Notes under the pieces: model-generated | Seen by the model: the letters and a program-made list of their open reading frames with translations, nothing else | Told to the model about the DNA's origin: nothing | Database searches by the model: none | Shown here: positions 17,303 through 26,181 of the stretch, piece by piece | Layout: every line of letters starts with the position of its first letter | Position numbering within the stretch: position 1 is the first letter of the stretch | From: QQVM01 sp035341855 | GTDB taxonomy: Bacteria > Bacteroidota > Bacteroidia > AKYH767-A > 2013-40CM-41-45 | Direction: 5' to 3' | Assembly: GCA_035341855.1 (NCBI GenBank) | Contig: DAOQWA010000017.1 | Coordinates: forward strand, 1-56,899 | Length of the DNA stretch: 56,899 nt | Program-made: the position numbers and the translations under genes

Positions 17303-19036
17303 ATGAAAAAATTATTACTGTCACCACTTACGTGTTTCGCCACTTTGTTCATCATTCTCTCAAGTATGGTGAATGCTCAACCTCTCAGTGGTAATTATAC
17401 TATCAACTCGATGATGGTAACAGGAGGAACAAATTTTGCCTCGTTCAACGATTTTGCTTCTGCACTCACCGCAAATGGAATCTCAGCAGATGTCACGGCA
17501 ACTGTTGAACCCGGCTCTGGCCCCTATCCGGAAAGTGTAATCTTCCAAAACATTTCCGGATTAAGTGCCACAGCGGGAATAACGATTGAAGGTAATGCTG
17601 AGATTATCACTGCTGTGACTAACTCTACAGATCGTCATGTTGTTCGACTGACAGATATGAGTTTTTTTACAATCAATAATTTGCACGTTGCCTGGGATCC
17701 AAGCTCTACAGGAGGTTTTTACGGTATCCATATATTTAATACCGGCAATAATATAACTATCAGTAATTGTGATATTGATATCAGTGGAACAATAAGTACA
17801 CTTTATGGGTCTATAGTTGCATCAGGATCTGAGACTAGTATTTTAACAACAGGAGATTTTCATAATTTGAATATTTTTGGAAATACATGTACGGGTGGAG
17901 GTTATGGTGTCAGCGTGTTTGGATTGGTAAGCAATTTAGCCTCAGACATTATAATCAGTTCAAATTTTATTTATGATTTTCATAGTAATGGAATTTATCT
18001 GAGAGAAACAGATGGAGCTCAGATCAGCGACAATATCTTCGACAAAAGAACAACTCAGGTTACAGGTACTAATGCCATACAGATAGCGCAGAATGCAAAC
18101 ATCAATGCAAATATTTTCAATAATATAATCAATGTTTCTCAGACTTCTAATGGTACAATGACTATCAGAGGAATTTATCTGTTTAACGGAACAGGTCACA
18201 AAGTTTACAATAATGTAATTACTGATATCAGACTAACTAGTGGAAACTTTACTGCTATTGAAGTTCGTACGGCTTCCACATCACCGAAGATTTATTTCAA
18301 TACGATCTCATTGGACTCGCCGGATACTACAGGAGGTAATCTGTATGGGATTAAGGAAGAGTTATCAAGTACAAATTCTGAATTGAGAAACAATATGATT
18401 AGCATATCGCAACCATGTACCAATGTTAAAAGTGGACTTGTGATAGGAACTACTAGCAGCGCGACTACTGCATTTGATACAGATTATAATAATATTTATG
18501 TTCCGGGAGGTAATGTTGCAATGAAAGGTACTACAAGCCCTACTTTTTACCCAACTCTTTTGGATTGGCAGAATGCGAGTACACAAGATGCCAATAGTTC
18601 AGATTCTGATCCTATGTTCACTAGTTTGTCACAGCCTATTCCTACAAATCTGGCACTGGACAATACAGGTCTGCCATTGGCAGGTTATTCAAACGATATT
18701 CTGGGTAATATCCGAAGCTCTTCGCCGGATATGGGAGCGTATGAATTTATTGCAAACGATATTAATTCAACTCCTTCAGGTTTCGTATTAAATGTTTTTC
18801 CAAACCCGGTTCTGGATAAATTAAACATTGAATTTCCAAATATGAATGAGCAGGTGAATGCTATAAAAATTTATAGGATGGATGGGAAACTTGTTCGAAG
18901 TCACTTAAATTCAGAATTGAATGGCCGGACTCAAATCAGTATGGACATTCATAACCTGAATGATGGTTTCTATTTCCTGAAGTTAAGCACTGCCAAAGAA
19001 ACATATCAGTCGAAGTTTGTTAAAGTTTCAAGATAG
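17303..19036 (+). CDS. T9SS-exported protein with right-handed beta-helix and type A sorting domain
   Basis: A 577-residue secreted protein. A signal peptide ends near VNAQ (residue ~26). The opening GNYTINSMMVTGGTNFASF then GPYPESVIF is usual at the N-cap of Bacteroidota parallel beta-helix proteins. Residues ~80-400 contain many N/G-rich strand repeats (ITISNCDI, NLNIFGNTC, IIISSNFIYDF, AQISDNIFD, HKVYNNVIT), as in pectate-lyase-like helices. SPDMGAYEF closes the helix. Residues ~496-577 are a type A T9SS C-terminal domain, with LNVFPNPVLDKLNIEF, DGFYFLKL and a basic end KFVKVSR. It should be secreted across the outer membrane and anchored or released there. Beta-helix folds often bind or cleave polysaccharide; no catalytic residues can be assigned. 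Confidence 0.9.
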   Translation: MKKLLLSPLTCFATLFIILSSMVNAQPLSGNYTINSMMVTGGTNFASFNDFASALTANGISADVTATVEPGSGPYPESVIFQNISGLSATAGITIEGNAEIITAVTNSTDRHVVRLTDMSFFTINNLHVAWDPSSTGGFYGIHIFNTGNNITISNCDIDISGTISTLYGSIVASGSETSILTTGDFHNLNIFGNTCTGGGYGVSVFGLVSNLASDIIISSNFIYDFHSNGIYLRETDGAQISDNIFDKRTTQVTGTNAIQIAQNANINANIFNNIINVSQTSNGTMTIRGIYLFNGTGHKVYNNVITDIRLTSGNFTAIEVRTASTSPKIYFNTISLDSPDTTGGNLYGIKEELSSTNSELRNNMISISQPCTNVKSGLVIGTTSSATTAFDTDYNNIYVPGGNVAMKGTTSPTFYPTLLDWQNASTQDANSSDSDPMFTSLSQPIPTNLALDNTGLPLAGYSNDILGNIRSSSPDMGAYEFIANDINSTPSGFVLNVFPNPVLDKLNIEFPNMNEQVNAIKIYRMDGKLVRSHLNSELNGRTQISMDIHNLNDGFYFLKLSTAKETYQSKFVKVSR

Positions 19037-19064
19037 ATTTTTTTCTAAATTAAGTTTGTAAGTC

Positions 19065-19100
19065 AAAAAGGATGAAGCATAAATATGCTCCATGCTTTTT
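19065..19100. terminator. Bidirectional terminator between convergent genes
   Basis: A 16-base stem with two mismatches (AAAAAG-GATG-AGCAT against ATGCT-CAT-CTTTTT) and loop AAAT lies between the stop codons of the T9SS cargo (19036) and the opposing gene (19104). A-tract and T-tract flank both sides, so it can serve both strands. Confidence 0.75.
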
Positions 19101-19103
19101 GAT

Positions 19104-19721
19104 TTAAAAATGATATGCAGCTGCAAATGTGATTCTTGTCGAAACCTCCGGCTTTCGATCAGCTGCATAAAAGTTTTCATTCCTCGCGGCATGATAGTAT
19201 GTTTGCATTGAGTACCCGATGTATGTGGAAATATCCATTTCCAGTTTACCGATGCAGATTAATCTAAAACCGCCTGCGATTCCATTCTCAAGAAGGTTTT
19301 CTTTGTAATGTTTTAATTTAGTGTCAGGCCATTCTTTGACAAGAAACGATTCTGAAAACTTGTAGAATGTAAATAAGCCGAAGTGAAAAAAATGCATTTC
19401 ACCCGATTCAATATACCATCTGAGTTCAATGCCCGGTTCATAACTTCGGGAACTTTCATTTTTGGTCTTGTATCGATCATAATTAAAATTTCCCTGAATA
19501 CTATAACATTTTTTAAAACAGGCTTCAAGTCCGAAATTAAACTGAGTAGAACTCTTTTCCAGAATGCTGTTGAATGCAGGTATTAGATCGGACTTTAGGA
19601 TATAGCCTGAATGAGATTCTGTTCCCTTTCTGTTATTGAATTTGCTTTTAGAGTAGACTGTATCTACATTGAAAATGTTGAACACTATGATTAAATACAG
19701 AAATGGCAGGTACTGATGCAT
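19104..19721 (-). CDS. Small outer-membrane beta-barrel protein, unknown function
   Basis: A 205-residue protein on the minus strand. It has a hydrophobic start consistent with a signal peptide (residues 5-25), then alternating amphipathic strands (STQFNFGLEACF, YSIQGNFNYDRY, YEPGIELRWYIE, HFFHFGLFTFYKF, GIAGGFRLI, LEMDISTYIGYSMQTYY, TRITFAAAYHF). It ends in an aromatic residue after a beta-strand, the usual outer-membrane barrel signature, and resembles the DUF3575-type small barrels. It is one of the few minus-strand genes in the first 42 kb and is convergent with the T9SS cargo and divergent from the polysaccharide transferase gene. Its function is unknown. Confidence 0.7.
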   Translation of the reverse strand: MHQYLPFLYLIIVFNIFNVDTVYSKSKFNNRKGTESHSGYILKSDLIPAFNSILEKSSTQFNFGLEACFKKCYSIQGNFNYDRYKTKNESSRSYEPGIELRWYIESGEMHFFHFGLFTFYKFSESFLVKEWPDTKLKHYKENLLENGIAGGFRLICIGKLEMDISTYIGYSMQTYYHAARNENFYAADRKPEVSTRITFAAAYHF

Positions 19722-19950
19722 TAAGAATTCTTGATCTGTTGTGCAAACGAATAAGCTCTGTTTATATTTTAGTGTTCATGTTAATGAGGTCAATCTTGAA
19801 TTTCGAATGGATGTAAGATTGTCAATTTTACCTCTTGTCAATCCAATTTTTCCACAAAGACACATTTATTCAACGGCAAAGAATAGAAAATTTAATATCA
19901 ATATTATACACCCTGCCGGATCCGTTCAGGTTTTATTCATGGTCATTTGT

Positions 19951-21066
19951 ATGATTGTAGAGGCCTTAAGCTTTACATTTGTATATTTACTTCCTCAAAG
20001 AAAGCCCTTGTTAACTCTATTGTTCGCCTTTTTAACGGCACTGTTGATCTCCTTGTTTTCAATCCCGTCAATCATAGGGGTTTCGAATAAATTGGAACTT
20101 TTTGATGAACCGGGAGAAAGAAAAATGCATACCTCAAAAATTCCCTTTCTTGGTGGCCTGGCGATATTTGCGGCAACATTAATTTCATTTATCATTTGGG
20201 CGATCCCTTACTTTGAACAGAATCAGCTGATCATTCTGGCTTCCCTTTGTATTTTATTCTTTATGGGACTTCGTGATGATATTCTTCCTATTAAACCGGT
20301 CATAAAAATACTTGGACAAATGGCAGCAGCATTTCTGGTAATTTCCTTCTGTGGTTTATACATAAGCGGGTTGCATGGATTGTTCGGGATTCATACTGTG
20401 AGTCCTGTTATTGCTTATGTGATCAGTACTCTTGTTATCTTATTTCTGATAAACTCATTTAACTTGATCGATGGTCTTGACGGACTGGCAGCAGGATTGG
20501 CATTTATTGCAGCTCTTAGTTTTACCTATTTGTTTTTTTGCTATGAAGAATATTTCATGGCAGTTTTATCCTGTAGCCTTGCAGGTGCGCTTTTAGGTTT
20601 TCTTGTTTATAATTTTTATCCGGCAAAAATATTTATGGGAGATACGGGGTCACTGACAGTCGGATTCATTTTGTCAATCCTTGCAATTCGTTTTGTTGAG
20701 TTAAATAAGGCAACTGTAGTTGAGGACCTTTTCAACCAAAGATCTGCACCGGTAATTGTTCTCGCTATATTGATTATTCCTGTTGTTGATGCGATCAGAG
20801 TTTTTTTTCTGCGGCTCTACAAAAAGAGATCACCATTTTCTGCAGATCGTTTGCATATTCACCACAAATTGCTGGACCTTGGTTTCAGCGAGAGACAAGT
20901 TGCTCTGGTCTTATATATAGTAAATTTGTTATATATTTTTCTGGCCTGGTTCTTTCGCTTCGAAGATTCAACTTTTATGTTTTATGTATTGATAATCAGT
21001 GCTTTGGTAATGACACAGTTGCCGCATCTGATCCTGAAGCTTCGAAATGCCCGTCAATTTAAATGA
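19951..21066 (+). CDS. Undecaprenyl-phosphate N-acetylglucosamine 1-phosphate transferase (WecA/TagO/MraY family)
   Basis: Transfers HexNAc-1-phosphate from the UDP-sugar to undecaprenyl phosphate, starting repeat-unit synthesis. Family motifs are DEPGERKMHTSKIP then FLGGLAIF, the LRDD pair (Asp109, Asp110 from this start), NSFNLIDGLDGLAAG, FMGDTGSLTVGF, and the HIHH motif in RLHIHHKLLDLGFSERQ that marks the WecA group. About ten membrane segments are visible. The frame is open back to 19741, but the first ~70 codons are not family-like; I use the ATG at 19951 and a start still further in (TTG near 20009) would match relatives better. A -7-like element at 19974 supports a later start. It heads the second polysaccharide locus, with wecB next. 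Confidence 0.9.
   Translation: MIVEALSFTFVYLLPQRKPLLTLLFAFLTALLISLFSIPSIIGVSNKLELFDEPGERKMHTSKIPFLGGLAIFAATLISFIIWAIPYFEQNQLIILASLCILFFMGLRDDILPIKPVIKILGQMAAAFLVISFCGLYISGLHGLFGIHTVSPVIAYVISTLVILFLINSFNLIDGLDGLAAGLAFIAALSFTYLFFCYEEYFMAVLSCSLAGALLGFLVYNFYPAKIFMGDTGSLTVGFILSILAIRFVELNKATVVEDLFNQRSAPVIVLAILIIPVVDAIRVFFLRLYKKRSPFSADRLHIHHKLLDLGFSERQVALVLYIVNLLYIFLAWFFRFEDSTFMFYVLIISALVMTQLPHLILKLRNARQFK
19974..19981 (+). promoter_or_regulatory. Possible -7 element inside the annotated start region of the WecA-like gene
   Basis: TACATTTG fits TAnnTTTG; a TTG at 19955-19957 gives a spacer of only 16 bases. If used, transcription would begin near 19988 and translation would have to start from a downstream non-ATG codon near 20009. 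Confidence 0.35.
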
Positions 21067-21133
21067 AACTGCAACCCATTACGATCCTTTGGGTATAACT
21101 AGAGTTGAGTAAAAATCTCGGTCCTTCAGATCT

Positions 21134-22270
21134 ATGGCGCCCTCCGGTTCTACGCTTCTTTTTATTTTTGGTACAAGACCAGAAGCCATTAAGTTGGCTC
21201 CATTGATCCGTGAGTTTAGATCCCGGCCCGGTATGAATGTCTTGGTTTGCGTCACCGCTCAACATCGGGAAATGCTTGATCAGGTTCTCAATTTTTTTGA
21301 GATCAAACCTGATTATGACCTTAACATCATGCAAAGCAATCAAACTTTGTTTGACGTTACAGTCGTTGGTTTAAAAGCACTGGAGCAGGTGTTGGATGCC
21401 TCAAAGCCAGACCTGGTATTTGTTCAGGGAGATACCACAACTTCATTCATTGGAGCACTGGCTGCTTATTATAAGAAAATTAAAATTGCACATGTAGAAG
21501 CAGGTTTGCGGAGTGGTAACAAATATTCACCATTTCCGGAGGAGATGAACCGGGTTCTCGCAAGTCATCTGGCAGATTTTCATTTTACTCCTACACGTCA
21601 GTCGGTTGGTAATTTAGAGAGGGAGAATATTTCTTCTCACCTATACAAGGTTGGAAATACTGTCATCGACGCTTTGTTCCTTGGCCTGGATCTGATAAGA
21701 AAGCATGAGGAGTCGGTTTATGAAGATCATTTTCCTCAGGTGCAGTTGCAGAAAAGAATCGTTCTGATAACGGGGCATCGCCGGGAAAGTTTTGGAGGAC
21801 CATTTGAAAATATTTGTAAAGCTATTCGTGAGGTAGCAGATAAGTTTGATGATGTAGAGTTTGTATATCCTGTTCATCTGAATCCCAACGTTCAGGAGCC
21901 TGTGAATAGAATTCTGAAAGGTCTTAATAATGTTCACCTGGTTGCACCGCTTGAATATCCACAGTTTATATGGTTAATGAATCGTTGTCATGTAGTATTG
22001 ACAGATAGTGGAGGCCTGCAGGAAGAAGCACCGGCACTTGGAAAACCTGTGTTGGTGATGCGAGATGTCACAGAACGGAAGGAGGGTGTTGATGCAGGTA
22101 CCGCTAAGTTGGTTGGAACAGATAGAGTTGTAATTGTAAGAGAGCTCACAAGTTTGTTATCAGATGAACGTGCATATCAAAAAATGGCGAAGGCTGTAAA
22201 TCCATATGGGGATGGTACTTCATGTAAACAGATTGCCGATCTTGTTGTAAAAATCTTACCACGCAGCTAA
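21134..22270 (+). CDS. wecB: UDP-N-acetylglucosamine 2-epimerase (non-hydrolysing)
   Basis: Interconverts UDP-GlcNAc and UDP-ManNAc in the cytoplasm, the first step to ManNAc-type sugars. At 378 residues it has the standard length. Visible family blocks are FIFGTRPEAIKLAPLI (residues ~10-25), VTAQHREMLDQVL, VQGDTTTSFIGALAA, HVEAGLRSGNKYSPFPEEMN with the conserved glutamates and arginine, HRRESFGGPFENIC, and TDSGGLQEEAPALGKPVLVM near the C-terminus. wecC follows after five bases, so the product is oxidised onward to UDP-ManNAcA. The start ATG lies 67 bases after the WecA-like gene. Confidence 0.97.
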   Translation: MAPSGSTLLFIFGTRPEAIKLAPLIREFRSRPGMNVLVCVTAQHREMLDQVLNFFEIKPDYDLNIMQSNQTLFDVTVVGLKALEQVLDASKPDLVFVQGDTTTSFIGALAAYYKKIKIAHVEAGLRSGNKYSPFPEEMNRVLASHLADFHFTPTRQSVGNLERENISSHLYKVGNTVIDALFLGLDLIRKHEESVYEDHFPQVQLQKRIVLITGHRRESFGGPFENICKAIREVADKFDDVEFVYPVHLNPNVQEPVNRILKGLNNVHLVAPLEYPQFIWLMNRCHVVLTDSGGLQEEAPALGKPVLVMRDVTERKEGVDAGTAKLVGTDRVVIVRELTSLLSDERAYQKMAKAVNPYGDGTSCKQIADLVVKILPRS

Positions 22271-22275
22271 ACGAA

Positions 22276-23493
22276 ATGAATGAAACGAATAAGATGAACG
22301 TTACAATAATGGGCCTTGGTTATATCGGGCTGCCTACTGCTGCTCTTATTGCCAGCAAAGGCATCAATGTATACGGAGTTGATATTAACAAGGAAGTTGT
22401 TGATACCATTAACATGGGTAAGATACACATTGTGGAACCTGATCTGGAAGGATTGGTTCACTATGCAGTACAAAAGAAGTTTCTCAAGGCCTCATTAACA
22501 GTAAAATCGTCTGATGTATTCTTAGTTGCAGTCCCGACTCCATTTAAAGCTAAGCACATCCCGGATCTTTCCTTTGTTGAAAAAGCTACAAAGATGATCA
22601 TCCCCAGACTTAAAATCGGAAATCTCTTTATAATCGAGTCGACAAGTCCTGTTGGTACGACTGAGAAAATGGCAAAACTGATCTTCAAAGAGAGACCAGA
22701 ACTAAGAGGCAAGATCTCTGTTGCGTATTGCCCGGAGAGGGTTCTGCCCGGTCATGTCATCTATGAGCTGCAACAGAACGACAGAGTGATTGGAGGAGTA
22801 GACGAGGCGAGCACCGAGGCTGCCATAAAATTTTATTCAAAGTTCGTGAACGGGGATCTTCACAGGACAAATTCCAGAACTGCGGAGATGTGTAAGTTGG
22901 TTGAGAATGCATATCGTGATGTGAACATAGCCTTTGCCAATGAATTGTCTATTATTTGTGATAAGGCAAATATTCAGGTTAACGAATTGATCGATTTGGC
23001 CAGTAAACATCCGCGGGTAAAAATATTAAACCCCGGTCCTGGTGTCGGTGGACATTGTATTGCTGTAGATCCATGGTTTATTGTATCGGAATTTCCGGAA
23101 GATGCAAAGATTATTAAACAGGCTAGATTGATCAATAATTATAAGCAGGAATGGGTTTTTAATAAGGTTAGATCTGTAGCCTCGAAATTTCAGAAGGACA
23201 AGGGACGCGTTCCTGTGATTGCCTGCATGGGACTTACGTACAAACCCGATATTGATGATCTGCGTGAATCTCCTGCACTTGAAATTTATAATGATCTAAA
23301 GAGAGAAAAGTTTAAACTTCTTGCAGTGGAACCAAATATCAGAAAAGATTCCAAGATCATGGTCTCGGATATGAATGATGCCGTGGTTCAGGCTGATATT
23401 CTTGTGTTCCTTGTTGCACACAAGGAATTCAGAACACTGAAGTTGTCAGAAGAAAAATTAATTTTGGATTTTTGCGGAGTCAGCCATCTGTAA
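22276..23493 (+). CDS. wecC: UDP-N-acetyl-D-mannosamine dehydrogenase
   Basis: Oxidises UDP-ManNAc twice with NAD+ to UDP-N-acetylmannosaminuronic acid. The Rossmann loop is GLGYIGLPTA (residues 13-22); the catalytic cysteine is Cys261 in GPGVGGHCIAVDPWF; the central helix block is AEMCKLVENAYRDVNIAFAN and the C-terminal domain has GLTYKPDIDDLRESPALEI. Length 405 fits the family. It directly follows wecB (five bases), which fixes the substrate better than the family alone, since UDP-glucose dehydrogenases share these motifs. The ATG at 22276 is used; one at 22294 would remove six residues. The locus should therefore make an acidic, ManNAcA-containing glycan. Confidence 0.95.
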   Translation: MNETNKMNVTIMGLGYIGLPTAALIASKGINVYGVDINKEVVDTINMGKIHIVEPDLEGLVHYAVQKKFLKASLTVKSSDVFLVAVPTPFKAKHIPDLSFVEKATKMIIPRLKIGNLFIIESTSPVGTTEKMAKLIFKERPELRGKISVAYCPERVLPGHVIYELQQNDRVIGGVDEASTEAAIKFYSKFVNGDLHRTNSRTAEMCKLVENAYRDVNIAFANELSIICDKANIQVNELIDLASKHPRVKILNPGPGVGGHCIAVDPWFIVSEFPEDAKIIKQARLINNYKQEWVFNKVRSVASKFQKDKGRVPVIACMGLTYKPDIDDLRESPALEIYNDLKREKFKLLAVEPNIRKDSKIMVSDMNDAVVQADILVFLVAHKEFRTLKLSEEKLILDFCGVSHL

Positions 23494-23558
23494 TAAACAG
23501 GATTAAGTTCCCGCGGATCAGCCATTAAGCATCCGGTTTTTGAATCACAAATAATTTA

Positions 23559-24869
23559 ATGTTTAAGTTTATTTCTTCTGTTTTTCCCGGCTTGAGTACA
23601 GCCTTCGCGAGAAAGTCAGTGATCCATTCATTGGTTATTCGTGCATTCGGGCTGGTACTTATCTTTTGTAGTCAGGTTCTTTTAGCCAGATTAATGGGTG
23701 TTAAAGGATATGGAGAATATACAGTTATCATCACCGCCCTGAATTTTATAGTAGTATTCAGCTTGTTTGGAATGGACACAAGCGTATTGAGATTTCTTCC
23801 TTCATACCTGCAGAAAAAAGAATTTCAGTTTGCACATGGATTTATCAGGTTTAGCTACAGAATGATCTCTGCACTGGCAGTGATCGGTAGCATTGGCATC
23901 TTCATATTTTTATTGACTCATTCAAAAAAGTATCACATTGGTTTTTCTGAAGCAATATTTTGGTCTGTGCTGATCCTGCCTTTTCTGGTCTTTGTTAATC
24001 AGGCAAGTTCAGTCCTCAGAGCATTGCAAAGAATTAAAGCTTCACTCTTACCGGCTTATTTTCTTTTTCCGGTTGGAATGGGAATTGGTTGGTTTTACTA
24101 TGATAATGCACATGGCAAGTTGCCCGTTGACGCTGCCATGATGATCAATTTGATCGTTACGATAATTGTATTTGCTATTATCTACAGAAAAGTAACTAAA
24201 AGCGCAAGGAAACAAATCCCGATAGCTGAACCTAAGCCCGAAAGGAAATTATGGTTAATGGTTTCTGCAACTGTTTTGCTTACATCATTTCTTAATATGT
24301 TATTGAAACAGTCTGATATTTTGTTTGTCAGCTACTTGCTCGGAAATACTATGGCGGGTAAATATGCAGCTGCAGCCAAAATGGCTATGATTGTTGCTCT
24401 TGGACTCTCAGTCATTGATTATGTATACATTCCGAAGATTGCAGCCATGTGGGAAAACAGAAGGCTTATTGGTCTGCAACAAATGATAAAAGAAGCATCG
24501 AGGCAAATACTGATAATTACAATTCCTATAGTTTTAATTTTAATTATTGCCGGTAAATGGATACTTGGTCTTTTCGGTGAGTCCTTCTCAGCATCATATG
24601 TTCCATTGGTGATACTTGTATGTGGACAACTATTTAATGCATTAACAGGAATGGTTGGTGGTTTGCTCATGATGACGGGACATCAAAAGGTGTTTTTGTT
24701 TTTATATTTTTTATCGTTTTGTCTTCAGGTTAGCCTGAATTTTTTACTTATCCCTGTATATGGAATAGCCGGGGCGTCAATTGCATCGGCATCGGCAATT
24801 ATCCTGCTCAATGGGCTTGCTTACCTGTATGTCAAAAAGAAATTGAAGATTTCCGCTGCAGCTTTTTAG
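23559..24869 (+). CDS. Second Wzx-type polysaccharide flippase (MOP superfamily)
   Basis: A 436-residue membrane protein with roughly twelve to fourteen hydrophobic segments. The N-terminal block LVIRAFGLVLIFCSQVLLA then RLMGVKGYGEYTVIITAL, and GMDTSVLRFLPSYL, mirror the same places in the first flippase of the window and are typical of lipid-linked oligosaccharide flippases. The C-terminal PVYGIAGASIASASAIILLN is likewise usual. It would export the lipid-linked unit built with ManNAcA. It lies between wecC and a second Wzy-like gene, so this locus has its own flippase/polymerase pair distinct from that at 7123-9845. Confidence 0.9.
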   Translation: MFKFISSVFPGLSTAFARKSVIHSLVIRAFGLVLIFCSQVLLARLMGVKGYGEYTVIITALNFIVVFSLFGMDTSVLRFLPSYLQKKEFQFAHGFIRFSYRMISALAVIGSIGIFIFLLTHSKKYHIGFSEAIFWSVLILPFLVFVNQASSVLRALQRIKASLLPAYFLFPVGMGIGWFYYDNAHGKLPVDAAMMINLIVTIIVFAIIYRKVTKSARKQIPIAEPKPERKLWLMVSATVLLTSFLNMLLKQSDILFVSYLLGNTMAGKYAAAAKMAMIVALGLSVIDYVYIPKIAAMWENRRLIGLQQMIKEASRQILIITIPIVLILIIAGKWILGLFGESFSASYVPLVILVCGQLFNALTGMVGGLLMMTGHQKVFLFLYFLSFCLQVSLNFLLIPVYGIAGASIASASAIILLNGLAYLYVKKKLKISAAAF

Positions 24870-24920
24870 CAATAATTAAAAACACTCATTCCGCGTCGAC
24901 TATTTTGTAAATTCGCCGTT

Positions 24921-26180
24921 GTGAATACATCGATCCGGCAGCCAATTCCAACAATTCAGTCCACCTTGTTTGAAAGAGTGTTACTGTTCTTGTTGGTATT
25001 CAGTATTTATTTTGAAGCAAACCTTCCATTTGTCGGTACAGCAAGTACACCTTTTTTAATTTTTGGTTTTACATTCATTTATCTTACTGCCACGAGAGCA
25101 AAAACGTTGCTGCGCTTATTTTCAGGAAAGTACTTTATCTCATCTGTTCTCTTTGCCATTGTCTGTATTTTCATGGAGACATTGCACCCATTTGCATCCT
25201 ATGAGTTTATTGGCCGATATATCAATATGACGGTAGGAATTTTTTGTATAGCTGTTCTTTGCCGTGACTACGCAGCGCTTGATGTCGCCTTATTTACCTT
25301 TGTTCTGGCTAGTGCCATACAATCAATAATTCTAATTTCAGGGTCATTTCACTTATTACAAGGTTTAACGGCTTTTGGCTTTTATGATGCTTCACGCGCC
25401 AGGATCGAAGCATTCGATGAGATTTTTCTTAGAGGGAATTTGAATGAAATTTCCTATTTCTCATCTATCGGTGCATTGATCGGAATGATATGGGTTTACT
25501 ATGAAAGAAAAAATTGGAGACGATGGATAATGATACTACTAACGGTTCCATCCATTTTGGGAGTTTTCTTTCCTGCATCGCGGACAGGTGCCTTCGTATT
25601 CTTTGCATCATCTCTGATATTTGTTTTTAAAACGAGGGTGAATCTAAAGAAATGGATCATGCCTGCAGCATTAATAGCATCATTGTTGGTTCTAGCTATT
25701 CCTGATGTAATTTGGGTCAGACTTGCATCGATCGTACATCTTTCGGAATTGCAGGAGTCAGACTCCCGTACCAAAGTGTTTTCAGCAATCGTATCTCATA
25801 TTGATGATTATGCCCTTACAGGGGTAGGTGCCGGTAACTACTGGCATGGTTGGGCGGTCTCTGCCGGTATCACAAATCGATTTACAACTGACATTGCAAT
25901 GGCTGCACATAATGCATTCTTTCAATTGTGGATGTATTGGGGAGTACCGGCTTTAGCGGGTTTTTTATTCTTGATATGGATTTTTTCAAGAGCCGTTGAT
26001 CCGAACATTACAGGTGACAGAATAAAAACCAGTTTGTACATATTCGTATTCATGATCCCTATGATCTTTTTATTCTATCATTCATTTTATCATAAATCAT
26101 TTTCAATTGGACTGGGTATGTTAATAGGTGCGCGCTTTTGGAATTTGTTTGAGCCTTATAACACCATTGAGAAGTGGTGA
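24921..26180 (+). CDS. Second O-antigen polymerase/ligase-like membrane protein
   Basis: A 419-residue protein with about eleven hydrophobic segments and a periplasmic loop near residues 270-330. It contains SRTKVFSAIVSHIDDYAL then TGVGAGNYWHGW, the GxGxxN-type motif of the Wzy_C (O-antigen ligase) family, and the segment FFPASRTGAFVFFASSLIF is typical of the preceding part. The start is a GTG at 24921, since no ATG is near the first membrane segment. The gene is followed after one base by a glycosyltransferase gene. As with the first locus, polymerase and ligase cannot be told apart; the adjacent flippase favours polymerase. Confidence 0.85.
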   Translation: MNTSIRQPIPTIQSTLFERVLLFLLVFSIYFEANLPFVGTASTPFLIFGFTFIYLTATRAKTLLRLFSGKYFISSVLFAIVCIFMETLHPFASYEFIGRYINMTVGIFCIAVLCRDYAALDVALFTFVLASAIQSIILISGSFHLLQGLTAFGFYDASRARIEAFDEIFLRGNLNEISYFSSIGALIGMIWVYYERKNWRRWIMILLTVPSILGVFFPASRTGAFVFFASSLIFVFKTRVNLKKWIMPAALIASLLVLAIPDVIWVRLASIVHLSELQESDSRTKVFSAIVSHIDDYALTGVGAGNYWHGWAVSAGITNRFTTDIAMAAHNAFFQLWMYWGVPALAGFLFLIWIFSRAVDPNITGDRIKTSLYIFVFMIPMIFLFYHSFYHKSFSIGLGMLIGARFWNLFEPYNTIEKW

Positions 26181-26181
26181 A

